A stretch of 64,000 bases of DNA, taken from positions 6,076,001-6,140,000 of the forward strand of contig OY782765.1 in assembly GCA_963678275.1 (NCBI GenBank). The letters run 5' to 3'. The stretch's first letter is position 1; every line of letters starts with the position of its first letter. This DNA comes from G963677445 sp963678275. GTDB taxonomy: Bacteria > Bacteroidota > Ignavibacteria > Ignavibacteriales > Melioribacteraceae. Of the stretch, positions 1-9,710 are shown piece after piece. The notes under the pieces are model-generated. The model did no database searches, was not told where the DNA came from, and saw nothing but the letters and a program-made list of their open reading frames with translations. The position numbers and the translations under genes were made by a program.

Positions 1-1158
1 ATGCTTACCTCGCAGGAAAACCTCGCGGGCGATGAAAACTATATTATCATTGATGGTATTCAGCTTGTTGTTTCAGGTCCTGCCGCCGAAATTAAAGGCG
101 CTGGCGACGCGATGGTTGAAGTTGCCTGGGACGGAAATCTCCTTTCACCAGATGATTATGACGGAGCAGGCACACCTTATAGTGGTAATAAAGTATGGCA
201 TAGTCTGAACTCAACCGCTGATTATTATATATCTGCAGGTGGAGCTCCTGGTGATCTTGACAGACTCTACAGGTTTGTCGATTATGCTTCACCGCGTGAT
301 TTCGAACTCAGGTTCACTGATGGAACAGATGACTGGGGCGTTTACGCATTTGAAGATGACAAGATAGCTACAGTTCCTTTTGAAATATGGGATATCGGCA
401 TTGCCACAATCGATGACGCATCTGATGACAAACGTATGGTGCCATTCCTGAATAATAATGGCGAAACCCTTTCAGCCTGGGGATATACTACCGGAACTGA
501 TCCATATTTCGGATATCCTTCATCTGACTGGATTTACTGGATGGATCCTGAAGGCGCCGACGGATATGACAATTTTGCTTCATTCTGCGCAAGCACCGGA
601 GCAGGCAACACATATCCATACGCTACTGACGGATCAACAGATGGTTACTGGGCAGATTTCCATGGCGGTTTTGTTTATCCTATCGGACGTCTCATCGTTG
701 GCGATTTCGCTGATGACGGAACTCCTCCGCCTCCGGGAACTACAGTAAGGATCATTTATACAAAACCAATAACTACCGGTGACGTATACAGATTTTCTGC
801 TCCTAACGTAATTAACAGTCAGGAACTTGCCAAAGAAGATGTTGAACAGATCAACGTTTTCCCGAATCCATATTATGGGGTAAATACTGAAGAAGTAAAT
901 AAATACCAGAGATTTGTTACTTTCAATCACCTGCCTGAAAAAGCTACTATCCGGATATTCAACCTGGCCGGTCAGCTTGTCAGAACAATAGAAAAAGAAA
1001 ATACCTCACAGTATCAGCGTTGGGATCTTCTTGCCGAATCAGGCCTTCCAGTAGCAAGTGGTCTTTATATAGTTTACATCGATATGCCGGATCTTGGAAA
1101 GACCAAGATTCTGAAATCAGCTATCATTCAGGAACAGCAGATACTGGATCGTTTCTAA
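1..1158 (+). CDS. T9SS cargo protein, C-terminal part (5' end outside window)
   Basis: The reading frame is open at the left edge, so the first in-window ATG need not be the true start; about 385 residues are visible. The last 100 or so residues begin with a VFPNPYYG motif and continue with beta-strand segments (IRIFNLAGQLVRT, GLYIVYIDMP), the pattern of the type A C-terminal sorting domain that sends proteins through the type IX secretion system. The upstream part is rich in Gly, Asp and aromatic residues and I do not recognise its fold. It lies 19 bp before a PorV/PorQ-family gene, a pairing common in FCB bacteria. Cargo status is well supported; its function is unknown. Confidence 0.75.
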   Translation: MLTSQENLAGDENYIIIDGIQLVVSGPAAEIKGAGDAMVEVAWDGNLLSPDDYDGAGTPYSGNKVWHSLNSTADYYISAGGAPGDLDRLYRFVDYASPRDFELRFTDGTDDWGVYAFEDDKIATVPFEIWDIGIATIDDASDDKRMVPFLNNNGETLSAWGYTTGTDPYFGYPSSDWIYWMDPEGADGYDNFASFCASTGAGNTYPYATDGSTDGYWADFHGGFVYPIGRLIVGDFADDGTPPPPGTTVRIIYTKPITTGDVYRFSAPNVINSQELAKEDVEQINVFPNPYYGVNTEEVNKYQRFVTFNHLPEKATIRIFNLAGQLVRTIEKENTSQYQRWDLLAESGLPVASGLYIVYIDMPDLGKTKILKSAIIQEQQILDRF

Positions 1159-1177
1159 TCAGACAAGGAGATAAAAA

Positions 1178-2215
1178 ATGAATAGAATAAAAATAAGCTT
1201 TATTATTTTAGTCACTCTCCTGGTTACCGCAGGATCGATCCTTGCTGGTGGCGGGAGCCGAAATGGAACTGCGGGCGCAACTCAGTTGCTCGTGCCTGTG
1301 GGAGCCAGGGGTATTGCTATGGGAGAAGCAGCAATCACCAATACTATTGGTGTTGACGCTCTTTACTGGAACCCGGCTAACCTTTCCCTGGCCAAATCAA
1401 ATACAAACGCACTTTTTTCACATATGAACTATATTGCTGATATTGGTGTGGAATATGGCGCAATTTCTACCAGAATCGATGGTTTTGGTTCTGTAGCGCT
1501 GAATATCAAATCATTTGATATTGGTGATATCCCTGTTACTACTACAGATAACCCTGATGGTACAGGTGGTAGTTTTTCACCTCAGTTTATTACTATTGGT
1601 CTTACTTATTCAACTCTTCTGAGTGACAGGATTTCAGTTGGTGTGACAATGAATTATATCACAGAACAGCTTGATCTTGTTTCAGCCAGTGGTATTTCTT
1701 TTAATGTTGGTGTTACTTACAGAAGTCTTTTCAGCATGGAAGGACTTACTTTCGCCATCGTTATGAAAAACATTGGTCCTCAGATGACATACGACGGCAC
1801 AGGATTGTTGATTGCCGCTGATCCGGGAAGCCTTAGCAGACCGGAACAGTACTACAAAATGGACGCGGCCGGATTTGAGCTTCCTTCTACATTTGAACTC
1901 GGTCTTGGCTACAACTATAATATTGATGGCGATAACGCGCTGCTGGCAAGCACCTCATTCAGAAACAATAACTTCTATGCTGATGAATACCAGTTAGGAG
2001 CTGAATACAGCTACAGCAATATGTTCTTCGTACGTGGTGGTTATACTATGACACCGGATCTTGAAAGTGACGATAATATTTTTGGTCTTACTTTCGGCGC
2101 CGGTCTTAAGTATAATATGAGTGGTCTCGATGTATCATTTGACTACGCTTATAAAGCAGTTGAATATGAAGCTCTTGGTGATAACCATATATTCACCATT
2201 CTGCTCGGAATATAG
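1178..2215 (+). CDS. PorV/PorQ-family outer-membrane barrel protein
   Basis: A 345-residue exported protein with a signal peptide (about residues 1-23, ending ...ILAGG) followed by the family's N-terminal signature GARGIAMGEA (about 41-50) and DALYWNPAN (about 62-71). The rest alternates polar and hydrophobic residues as in an outer-membrane beta-barrel. PorV and PorQ proteins act with the T9SS as shuttle or attachment factors for cargo, and related members are plain FadL-like barrels. AGGAG lies about 7 bp before the ATG. The gene directly follows a T9SS cargo gene and is closed by a strong terminator, so the two probably form one transcript. Family membership is clear; assignment to PorV itself is not. 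Confidence 0.85.
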   Translation: MNRIKISFIILVTLLVTAGSILAGGGSRNGTAGATQLLVPVGARGIAMGEAAITNTIGVDALYWNPANLSLAKSNTNALFSHMNYIADIGVEYGAISTRIDGFGSVALNIKSFDIGDIPVTTTDNPDGTGGSFSPQFITIGLTYSTLLSDRISVGVTMNYITEQLDLVSASGISFNVGVTYRSLFSMEGLTFAIVMKNIGPQMTYDGTGLLIAADPGSLSRPEQYYKMDAAGFELPSTFELGLGYNYNIDGDNALLASTSFRNNNFYADEYQLGAEYSYSNMFFVRGGYTMTPDLESDDNIFGLTFGAGLKYNMSGLDVSFDYAYKAVEYEALGDNHIFTILLGI

Positions 2216-2235
2216 TTAAATAGATTTTTCTGCTT

Positions 2236-2268
2236 AACCCGGCTGGCAACAGCCGGGTTTTTTATTTT
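2236..2268 (+). terminator. Rho-independent terminator after the PorV/PorQ-like gene
   Basis: A perfect 10-bp stem (AACCCGGCTG at 2236-2245, its complement at 2250-2259) with a GCAA loop runs into a T-rich tract. It lies 20 bp after the stop codon of the gene at 1178-2215. Confidence 0.9.
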
Positions 2269-2317
2269 AAAAACACTGTTTTTGATTTTAATGCCTGAGT
2301 TGAAAAGATAATCCGCG

Positions 2318-2364
2318 ATAAACTTTCGCAATTTCATTTTGCGATAGGTAGGGAGTTCTGAAAC
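2318..2364. repeat. Solo end of repeat family E1
   Basis: About 45 bp ending in GGGAGTTCTGA resembles the terminus of the E1 element (TTTCATTTTGCGA followed by AGTTAGGAGTTCT in the copy at 45.9 kb). No matching second end is seen nearby, so this looks like a remnant. It lies between the convergent genes at 1178 and 2378. Confidence 0.6.
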
Positions 2365-2377
2365 AAGGAAAATGTAA

Positions 2378-3358
2378 CTATTGCAATGTAATACCGGATT
2401 CGTTAAATATAACAAGCCCCCCTTTAAGAGTGCCAATCCAGACATTATCATTTTTATCTGTCCCGACACAAAAAATATAATTATCAGGCAGCTCGGAATT
2501 CTCAGTATTGTATATTTTTTCAACACGGTTTTGATATTTTACAAGGCCGCCCAGATAAGTGCCAATCCAGATAACGCCTTTTGAATCTTCCGCGATGCTC
2601 CATATTCTGTTGGTTGGAAGGGTGGAATTAGAAATGTTCATCATTTTCCACGTTCCTTTATCATAGATAGCGAGACCGATTTCCTTAAATCCGATATATA
2701 TTTTACCATCGGAAGCTTCAAAAATATCATATATACTACCTGAGGGCAGGGGCGCGGCATTACCGGATAAAAGTGTACAGGAGTCATCCTCAACTAAAGC
2801 AAGCCCATCAAGCATGCCAATCCATAACCTGTTTTTACTGTCGAAAAGAACCGAAGGAGCTTTAGTGACAGGAAGTGAATACTTTTTGTTTATTGAAATC
2901 CAGGATGTATCTTTTCGGTATAACAATCCAGCGCCCCAGGTGCCGATATAAATGTTTCCGGAACTATCGGGCGAAAGAGAATAGATGAAATTATCTCCGA
3001 TTTTACTATTTTCTGAATTGTAGGTGGTTGATATTTTACCTGAAACTACCGAGAGTCCTCCGCCATAAGATCCGCAGTAAAGAATATTTCCATATTGAGC
3101 GAGTGAGAATATACTATTGTGTGTAAAACCGGGATTTTCGGAATTGTAGAAATACCAGGAATTGTTATAATACAGCCCGAGTCCGCCTCCCCGTGTGCCG
3201 ATAAAAACTGAATCCCCCGAAATTTCAATAGCTGATATAGAATTTACAGTCAGCGGACTATTGTCGGTATTAAAGATAATCCAGTTTGAATTATCTGACT
3301 GGGGCAGAATTGATAAAAAAGGTAGAAAAAATAACGCGATTAAGTGTATTCTTATCAT
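2378..3358 (-). CDS. Secreted two-component-regulator-type beta-propeller protein
   Basis: About 326 residues with a hydrophobic signal sequence (MIRIHLIALFFLPFLSI...). The mature part is made of about seven repeats of some 45 residues containing W/YIGT-x-GGGL and N-xx-DN-x-I/VWSI motifs, the signature of the Reg_prop propeller found in the sensor part of hybrid two-component systems. No histidine kinase, transmembrane anchor or T9SS domain follows, so this is a free-standing exported propeller. A TTG two codons upstream would add two residues; I chose the ATG at 3358. It is transcribed toward the terminator-bound gene at 1178-2215. Ligand unknown. Confidence 0.7.
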   Translation of the reverse strand: MIRIHLIALFFLPFLSILPQSDNSNWIIFNTDNSPLTVNSISAIEISGDSVFIGTRGGGLGLYYNNSWYFYNSENPGFTHNSIFSLAQYGNILYCGSYGGGLSVVSGKISTTYNSENSKIGDNFIYSLSPDSSGNIYIGTWGAGLLYRKDTSWISINKKYSLPVTKAPSVLFDSKNRLWIGMLDGLALVEDDSCTLLSGNAAPLPSGSIYDIFEASDGKIYIGFKEIGLAIYDKGTWKMMNISNSTLPTNRIWSIAEDSKGVIWIGTYLGGLVKYQNRVEKIYNTENSELPDNYIFCVGTDKNDNVWIGTLKGGLVIFNESGITLQ

Positions 3359-3457
3359 AAACAAAAAATAATTAAATAAATCCTTTTTATCAGCAACAAA
3401 ATTGGAAAAATTATTTCCCGTGTAAGGTTAAAATTATCCGGTATTTGATTACGGTAA

Positions 3458-4029
3458 GTAATTTCAGAACTCCTTACTCCTCGCAAAATGAAATAGCGGA
3501 AATTTCTGGGAAATATCATATGAAATTGTTATCCATTTATTACTTGACAAAGTCTTTTCTTAGCCATACATGATGTATTAGAAAATTGAAATTCTATCGA
3601 TCCGGGGTTATCAAGGATGTCTTAAGGTGTTTGATTATCCGGGGTGGTTTGTGAATCCTCTACAAGGATTTTGTCTCTTGGTTATTACAATTTTCTACCC
3701 CAGGGGGACGTTCCGCAATAATGTTGCCTATACAAGGCAAATGAGATAAAAAGAACCTTGTAGAGGTTCCCATTATTGCGATAGTCCCCCTGGGGTAGAA
3801 TAGACCCCCTGAAAAACATCTCTGTAGGAGATGCATAAAAAGCCGTACAAATTATATCATTTTAGAAAATAATACATACAATCTTGATGTATTGATTATA
3901 AACATTCTTCAATAAAATAAAGAGATATCTCCACAAGTTGTTTCCTTCTCAAATTCTCTTCGTTTTTTTGCGAATGATTCCATTTAAGTTATTGTTTTTT
4001 ATAACCGGGATCGGGAGTTCTGAAATTAC
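3458..4029 (+). repeat. E1 hairpin element, copy A (572 bp including extended ends)
   Basis: Bounded by a perfect 16-bp inverted repeat (GTAATTTCAGAACTCC at 3458-3473 and its complement at 4014-4029). It shares most of its length with 38395-38925 and, inverted, with 45409-45938. It contains mini-hairpins with CTACA/TGTAG-type loops, for example AATCC-TCTACAA-GGATT and GAACC-TTGTAGA-GGTTC. The two inner arms each carry an extra segment absent from the other copies (TTCTACCCCAGGGGGAC at 3693-3709, complement at 3784-3800). No credible coding frame. Together with featureless AT-rich flanks it fills the gene-free gap 3359-4341. Confidence 0.85.
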
Positions 4030-4341
4030 CCGAACTTGTCACACCGGCTCTTAAGGTCCGGGCTGGTGAAAAAGTTGCTGCATTAGTTCCCGCTTTTCCA
4101 GGCGGGAATGCATCCTTCATGATTTTGCGATAAAAGGAATTATACTAAAAGAAATCAGGCGAAATAAAATGAAAAGCTAAATAATATAGTAAAAATCGGG
4201 AGGATGACTGAATAATAGAAAATATTGAAGAGCATAACAATGAAAATATTTGTCCGGCAATATTATTAATCTGTCACATCATATTTCTTTTTTATTTTTT
4301 ATATTGTTATGATGAAATTTTACACTTAATGAGCAAATGAT

Positions 4342-7300
4342 ATGAAAATGCAACTGATAATTGACCGGAAAAACAGGAAAAGGAAAACCGATAAAGATAA
4401 TAGATACCCAAAATTTGAGTTTCATATTTCGGGTGAAGTTCGCAGAAAATATGATATAGAAGAAGAGCTCTTTTCCATTACAGGGAATATTATACTTGCA
4501 GATTTTAATTCCGTCCGAAAACTGGTTCATAAATTAAATCTGAAGCGGGATGAAGCGGGCAAGGTTCGGGCAGGAGAGGTAAATGCCGCCGGTTTAATTG
4601 ATGAAATATTTCATTATGTTATCAGAGAATATGAAGAAAAGGAAAATCCGGGTGTTTTCAGCCGCGCGTTGCAATACCTGAATAAAAGGCTGGGTGTAAA
4701 AAATACAAATGATATATTAACTGAGTTTGTAACTCTTTTCCCCCCTATTGAGGTATACCAGGGTAAGAAATTTGTGTATGACTATCTTGTTGGCACAACA
4801 GAAAAACGTCCTAACAGGCAAATATGCGCTGAAGAAATGCTGCTCCTTTACTTTGCTAACTTTAACAAAGCTAATAAAAAGTTAAAGGAGCTCTTTGATG
4901 AGAGTTATTTCAAGAACAAAGAGATTTATAATCTTTTTATTAAAGAGCTTGATCTGTTCTTCAGGAAGGAAAAAACTTTAGGTGAGGAAAATCATGATCT
5001 TTTTACATTCTTCAAAACACCTCTTATGGAAAATCCCGATGATCATGAAGCGCAGTTAAATTATATATTTAAAAAATGGAAAGTTATTCTTTCAGATAAG
5101 TTTTTGCGCAGAATTCTCAGCAGCAGAGATTTAATCAGGGAGGATCAGAGCTTATTGCTGGGAGGCGGCGGTCCGGCTCCCACTGCTGTTCCATGGTATA
5201 AAGAGGGAGAAGGGGACGCTGATACTCTTTCCATCGGTAAATCAGGCTATAAATATGCCAGTGATAGTCACCTCGATTACATTGAGGAGGAAAAATTCAC
5301 TCCTGATATTGACTGGATGCCCCGCGTTGTTATTATGGCGAAAAACACTTATGTATGGCTCGATCAGTTATCGAAAAAATACAGACGCCCGATAAGAAGA
5401 CTTGATCAGATACCCGATGAAGAACTTGACCAGCTCGCCAAAAGGAATTTTACCGGTTTATGGCTTATCGGTCTCTGGGAAAGAAGCGCTGCATCGAAAA
5501 AAATCAAACATATCATGGGCAATATAGATGCCGTTGCTTCGGCTTATTCGCTTTATGATTATATTGTTGCTGAAGATCTGGGTGGTGAAGAAGCCTATAG
5601 AAATCTCAACCGGAGGGCAAGAGAGCGGGGAATCAGACTGGCGAGTGATATGGTTCCTAACCATACAGGAATATTCTCAAAATGGGTGCTTGAACATCCG
5701 GAATATTTTATTCAATCGGATAATCCCCCATTTCCGAATTATAGTTTTACCGGCGCTGATCTTTCAGATGATCCCGGAATGCAGATCAGAATTGAAGATG
5801 GTTACTGGTCGAAATCGGACGCGGCAGTTGTTTTCCAGCGTATTGATAATTCTTCAGGTAAAATTACATATATGTATCATGGCAATGATGGCACCAATAT
5901 GCCCTGGAATGATACCGCTCAGCTAAATATTCTCGTTGAAGAGGTCAGAGAGCAGGTAATTCAGAAGATATTTGAAGTTGCCAGAAGGTTTTCAATTATT
6001 CGTTTCGATGCCGCCATGACCCTTACCAAAAGACACTTTTCACGATTGTGGTATCCCCAGCCGGGTAAAGGAGGTGATATTCCTTCACGCTCAGATTATG
6101 CGCTGACTGCCGAAGAATTTAATAAATTTTTCCCGAAAGAGTTCTGGCGCGAAGTTGTTGACAGGATCAATGAACAAATGCCCGATACTCTTCTTCTCGC
6201 TGAGGCATTCTGGCTGATGGAAGGATATTTTGTCAGAACACTTGGAATGCACAGGGTATATAACAGCGCTTTTATGAATATGCTCATGAGGGAGGAAAAT
6301 GAAAAATATCGTGATCTGATAACAAATACTCTCGAATTTGAACCTGAAATTTTGAAACGATATGTGAACTTTATGAGTAATCCCGATGAGGAAACCGCGA
6401 TCAAACAATTTGGTACAGATGACAAATATTTCGGGGTTGCCGCAATGATGGTTACATTACCCGGTCTTCCGATGTTCGCGCATGGACAGGTGGAAGGTTT
6501 TACCGAAAAATATGGAATGGAATACAAAAGAGCCTATTATAATGAAACCCCCAATGAATGGCTGATAAACCGTCATGAGAAAGAAATATTTCCTCTTATG
6601 AAAAAAAGATATCTGTTCAGCCAGGTTATTAACTTCTGGTTCTATGATGTGATTGATAATAATGGTCATATTAATGAGGATGTATTCGCTTATTCAAATT
6701 CCTATGGCTCGGAAAACGGACTCTTTTTTTTCAACAACAAATTCTCAGATATCTCAGGCTCAATAAACTGGTCAGCGCCAAAGCTCGATTCTGTTACGAA
6801 AGAGCTGAGAACTGTAAATATTGCCGATGCTTTAAAGATCAGAAATGATGAAAATATCTTCTATATATTTCGCGAACATATTTCGGGGCTCGAATATATC
6901 AGGCCGGGCTCAGAATTTCACCGCGCCGGTTTCCCTGTTGATCTCGGAGCTTTTAAGTACAAAATATTTCTCAAGTTTACAGAAGTTTATGATCATACCG
7001 GCGAATACAAAAAGATTTATGAATCACTCGGCACAAAAGGGGTGGCTTCAATTTCGACAGCGCTTGATGAAATGCGCCTGAAACCGGTTCATGATACTTT
7101 CAGATCTTTATTTGAACCTGAAGAAATTGAAATACTGGCAGACTATTTTATTCTTGTTAATGAGTATGAAAAGGCCGGGGAAAAAACCAGGTTTATCTAT
7201 AACAGGTTTTATTATCTTCTAAACAGTATTAAAAATTATATCAACTTCGATAGTGATATCAAACCTTCACTTGAGGGATTTAAGAATAACCTTCTTAAAA

Positions 7301-7989
7301 TCCGCTACATCAACCAGGTTATAAACAAGGAAACAGTTTCCCAGGCTGAAAAAGGGAACAACAAAATAGAGAATGCTTTTCTGATAACGGAAAAATCTAA
7401 TTATAAAGAAAATTCGATAATTTTTCTCCTTTGGCTCACCATTGTTGAGCTTCGTAATCTTTTCGAAGAGGAAGGGCTGATAAATCGTGATAATTTCAGC
7501 GCCGAATTAATGCTCAGCAGTTCTCTCCGAAAGGTACTGGAAATGCTCGGCCGCGGATATAATGAACTTTATTATGAAATATTACTGATAAATATTCTCC
7601 TCGATTTCGACAATACACTTGCTGAGAAGAAGGAAAAAGAGACTGCGGAAAAAGAGATTACGGTAAAAGAGAAAATTTCCGGTTTTGCCAAAATCCTTGA
7701 AGAAATGCTGGAAGAGGATGATGTGAGAACATTTATCGGGGTTAACCGGCATGATGGAACTATATACTACAGTAAAGAAAAATTTGAGGAAATGGTAAGC
7801 TGGCTTTCCACTATTTATCTGATTGAAGAAATAAGTGTTCCGGATGATAACAAAACAACAAAATACAAAGACATTCTATCGGGGATGAATACCTGTATAG
7901 GAGAGGTTTTTGAAATTTCCTCCTCATCAGGTTACCGCTTCGAAGTGCTGAAAAAAATGGTCGGAAGTTATTGTCCCCGGCCTGAATAA
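4342..7989 (+). CDS. Large GH13 (alpha-amylase clan) protein
   Basis: A 1215-residue protein, about twice the usual GH13 size, with no evident signal peptide, so probably cytoplasmic. The central part (about 300-750) carries the GH13 conserved regions: region I DMVPNHTG (D436-G443), region II IRFDAAMTL with the predicted nucleophile D556, region III LLAEAFW with the predicted acid/base E621, and region IV in which the usual NHD is NPD (N680-D682). The aspartate is kept but the histidine is replaced by proline. The first 300 or so residues and the last 450 or so (Glu/Lys-rich, helical) match nothing I recognise. Likely an intracellular alpha-glucan hydrolase or glucanosyltransferase; substrate unknown. 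It stands alone after a repeat-filled gap. Confidence 0.75.
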   Translation: MKMQLIIDRKNRKRKTDKDNRYPKFEFHISGEVRRKYDIEEELFSITGNIILADFNSVRKLVHKLNLKRDEAGKVRAGEVNAAGLIDEIFHYVIREYEEKENPGVFSRALQYLNKRLGVKNTNDILTEFVTLFPPIEVYQGKKFVYDYLVGTTEKRPNRQICAEEMLLLYFANFNKANKKLKELFDESYFKNKEIYNLFIKELDLFFRKEKTLGEENHDLFTFFKTPLMENPDDHEAQLNYIFKKWKVILSDKFLRRILSSRDLIREDQSLLLGGGGPAPTAVPWYKEGEGDADTLSIGKSGYKYASDSHLDYIEEEKFTPDIDWMPRVVIMAKNTYVWLDQLSKKYRRPIRRLDQIPDEELDQLAKRNFTGLWLIGLWERSAASKKIKHIMGNIDAVASAYSLYDYIVAEDLGGEEAYRNLNRRARERGIRLASDMVPNHTGIFSKWVLEHPEYFIQSDNPPFPNYSFTGADLSDDPGMQIRIEDGYWSKSDAAVVFQRIDNSSGKITYMYHGNDGTNMPWNDTAQLNILVEEVREQVIQKIFEVARRFSIIRFDAAMTLTKRHFSRLWYPQPGKGGDIPSRSDYALTAEEFNKFFPKEFWREVVDRINEQMPDTLLLAEAFWLMEGYFVRTLGMHRVYNSAFMNMLMREENEKYRDLITNTLEFEPEILKRYVNFMSNPDEETAIKQFGTDDKYFGVAAMMVTLPGLPMFAHGQVEGFTEKYGMEYKRAYYNETPNEWLINRHEKEIFPLMKKRYLFSQVINFWFYDVIDNNGHINEDVFAYSNSYGSENGLFFFNNKFSDISGSINWSAPKLDSVTKELRTVNIADALKIRNDENIFYIFREHISGLEYIRPGSEFHRAGFPVDLGAFKYKIFLKFTEVYDHTGEYKKIYESLGTKGVASISTALDEMRLKPVHDTFRSLFEPEEIEILADYFILVNEYEKAGEKTRFIYNRFYYLLNSIKNYINFDSDIKPSLEGFKNNLLKIRYINQVINKETVSQAEKGNNKIENAFLITEKSNYKENSIIFLLWLTIVELRNLFEEEGLINRDNFSAELMLSSSLRKVLEMLGRGYNELYYEILLINILLDFDNTLAEKKEKETAEKEITVKEKISGFAKILEEMLEEDDVRTFIGVNRHDGTIYYSKEKFEEMVSWLSTIYLIEEISVPDDNKTTKYKDILSGMNTCIGEVFEISSSSGYRFEVLKKMVGSYCPRPE

Positions 7990-7998
7990 ATAAATTAA

Positions 7999-8029
7999 GG
8001 CGGGATTATTTCCTGTAAATAATCCTGCC
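7999..8029. terminator. Possible bidirectional hairpin between convergent genes
   Basis: A 13-bp stem with one mismatch (GGCGGGATTATTT at 7999-8011, AAATAATCCTGCC at 8017-8029) begins just after the GH13-like gene and overlaps the last codons of the opposing amidohydrolase. It lacks a good T-tract, so terminator function is only possible. Confidence 0.3.
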
Positions 8030-9592
8030 GTCAAATATTGTCATTTCAACTTTAGTATTGAATATCTCTTCCTTTTCACAATTGAATATATCTTTATCGA
8101 GTAAAACCATATCAGCCAGGAACCCGGGGGCGAGTTTGCCTTTTATATGTTCCCTGTATTCGGCGAATGGAGGAATAGAGGTGTAACACTTTACCGCTTT
8201 TTCCACACTCATTTTTTCAGAGGGATAAAGAGATGAATCATTTTTCCCGTTGCGGAATTTTCTTGTTACGGCGGAATAGATGCCTTTGAGAGGATCAAAG
8301 GAGGCAACCGGCCAGTCACTGCCGAAAATCAAAGGAATGTTCATATCGAAAAGAGAATTCCAGGGATAGGCTTCGGCAAGTCTTTTTTTACCAATCATTT
8401 CCGGCGCCCAGTTGCCATCTTCGAAAAGATGTATCGGCTGAGCCGAAATAATAACATTTTCCTCTTTTATTCTTGCCATATCTTCAGGTATGATATGCTG
8501 ACCATGCTCTATTCTAAATCTTCTGTCCCATTTCCCGTTTATTCTGTTTAACTCTTCATTCAGATCAAGCATGTTGGATACAGCCTTATCACCGATAGCA
8601 TGCATACTTAATTGCAGACCTGCTTTATCAGCTTCAACGGCAAATTTTTGCAGATCTCCCCGCAGATAAGAATCACTCGGAATTCCTTTATTTCCGGGGT
8701 CATCGTTATATGGTTCATAAAACAGGGCGGTTGCCGAACCAAGAGAACCGTCGGCAAAATCTTTCATGGAGCCAATATGGAAATAATCCGACCCGAAAGG
8801 AACTTTTATCCCCGCTTGAGTAAGTGTTTTATACCCCGATAAAGGAAGACGGCTGAAAACGCGGCATGTCAGATTTCCTTCCTTCTCCAGTTCCTGAAAA
8901 ACAGGCGCATGCTCCGGTTTTGATATGTCATGCGCGGAAGTAATTCCATATTTCGCGAGTTCATTTACAGCCCTTGTTATATCACTTTTGATATCATGAT
9001 CCATATCCAAATACTCTTTTACAATTTCAATGGCTGCTTCCCGCAGGATTCCTGTAGGATTTCCCTCATCATTCCGGTCAATTTTTCCTCCTTCCGGATC
9101 GGGAGTATTACTGTTTATTCCGGCTATTTCCAGAAGCTTTGAATTTACAAGCGCCGTATGAATATCCATTCGGTAAAGCATAACAGGTATATCCCTTGTG
9201 ACATCATCTATCCATTCCTTCGAAGGAAGAATATTGCCGGGAAAAAGATTATTATTCCATCCGTTTCCGATCAGGAATTTTTGTCCTTTGTTTATTGATC
9301 TGGCGACGGTATTGGTAAATTCTTCTCGGCTGGTCGCCGATGAAAGATCGGTTTCAGAAAGTGTTTTGCCTCCCGAGCCCAAATGGATATGACTATCGGT
9401 AAAACCGGGCAGAAGTAATTTATTTTCCAGATCAATGATATTTTTACAATAGCCGAGCAGGGGGGAGCTCTCATTTCTGCTTCCGGCAAAAATAATTCTG
9501 TTTCCTGAACAGACTATTGTATCAGCATGAGGATTGCGGTCATCACATGTAAAAACGTTACCATTTATAAAAGCGGTGAAGATTTTTTCCAT
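8006..9592 (-). CDS. YtcJ-like amidohydrolase (amidohydrolase family 3)
   Basis: About 528 residues matching the YtcJ-like branch of the metal-dependent amidohydrolase superfamily: N-terminal beta-sandwich (FINGNVFTCDD), then PGFTDSHIHLG with the HxH metal ligands, a central barrel with ITSAHD and SMHAIGDKAV, IEHGQHI, and FGSDWPVASFDP carrying the late catalytic Asp, then a C-terminal ADMVLLDKDIF strand. Members hydrolyse amides, carbamates or esters of small molecules; the substrate cannot be told. No signal peptide. I chose the ATG at 9592 because AGGAAAG sits just upstream; a TTG ten codons earlier lacks such a site. It diverges from the cell-wall operon across a short intergenic region of about 120 bp. 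Confidence 0.85.
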   Translation of the reverse strand: MEKIFTAFINGNVFTCDDRNPHADTIVCSGNRIIFAGSRNESSPLLGYCKNIIDLENKLLLPGFTDSHIHLGSGGKTLSETDLSSATSREEFTNTVARSINKGQKFLIGNGWNNNLFPGNILPSKEWIDDVTRDIPVMLYRMDIHTALVNSKLLEIAGINSNTPDPEGGKIDRNDEGNPTGILREAAIEIVKEYLDMDHDIKSDITRAVNELAKYGITSAHDISKPEHAPVFQELEKEGNLTCRVFSRLPLSGYKTLTQAGIKVPFGSDYFHIGSMKDFADGSLGSATALFYEPYNDDPGNKGIPSDSYLRGDLQKFAVEADKAGLQLSMHAIGDKAVSNMLDLNEELNRINGKWDRRFRIEHGQHIIPEDMARIKEENVIISAQPIHLFEDGNWAPEMIGKKRLAEAYPWNSLFDMNIPLIFGSDWPVASFDPLKGIYSAVTRKFRNGKNDSSLYPSEKMSVEKAVKCYTSIPPFAEYREHIKGKLAPGFLADMVLLDKDIFNCEKEEIFNTKVEMTIFDGRIIYRK

Positions 9593-9710
9593 TTTCTTTC
9601 CTGTGAAGCTGCTAAATCGCAAATTCTATAACATCATAGTCAATTTAAATACGAATTTCATAAAAAAAATTTCTATTTTAAAAATATAAATTAATCTATT
9701 GGTAGGTAGT

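Noticed and set aside
3458..4029. E1 as a complete insertion sequence
   Set aside because: No transposase-like frame of any length exists in the three copies, so it can at most be a non-autonomous element.
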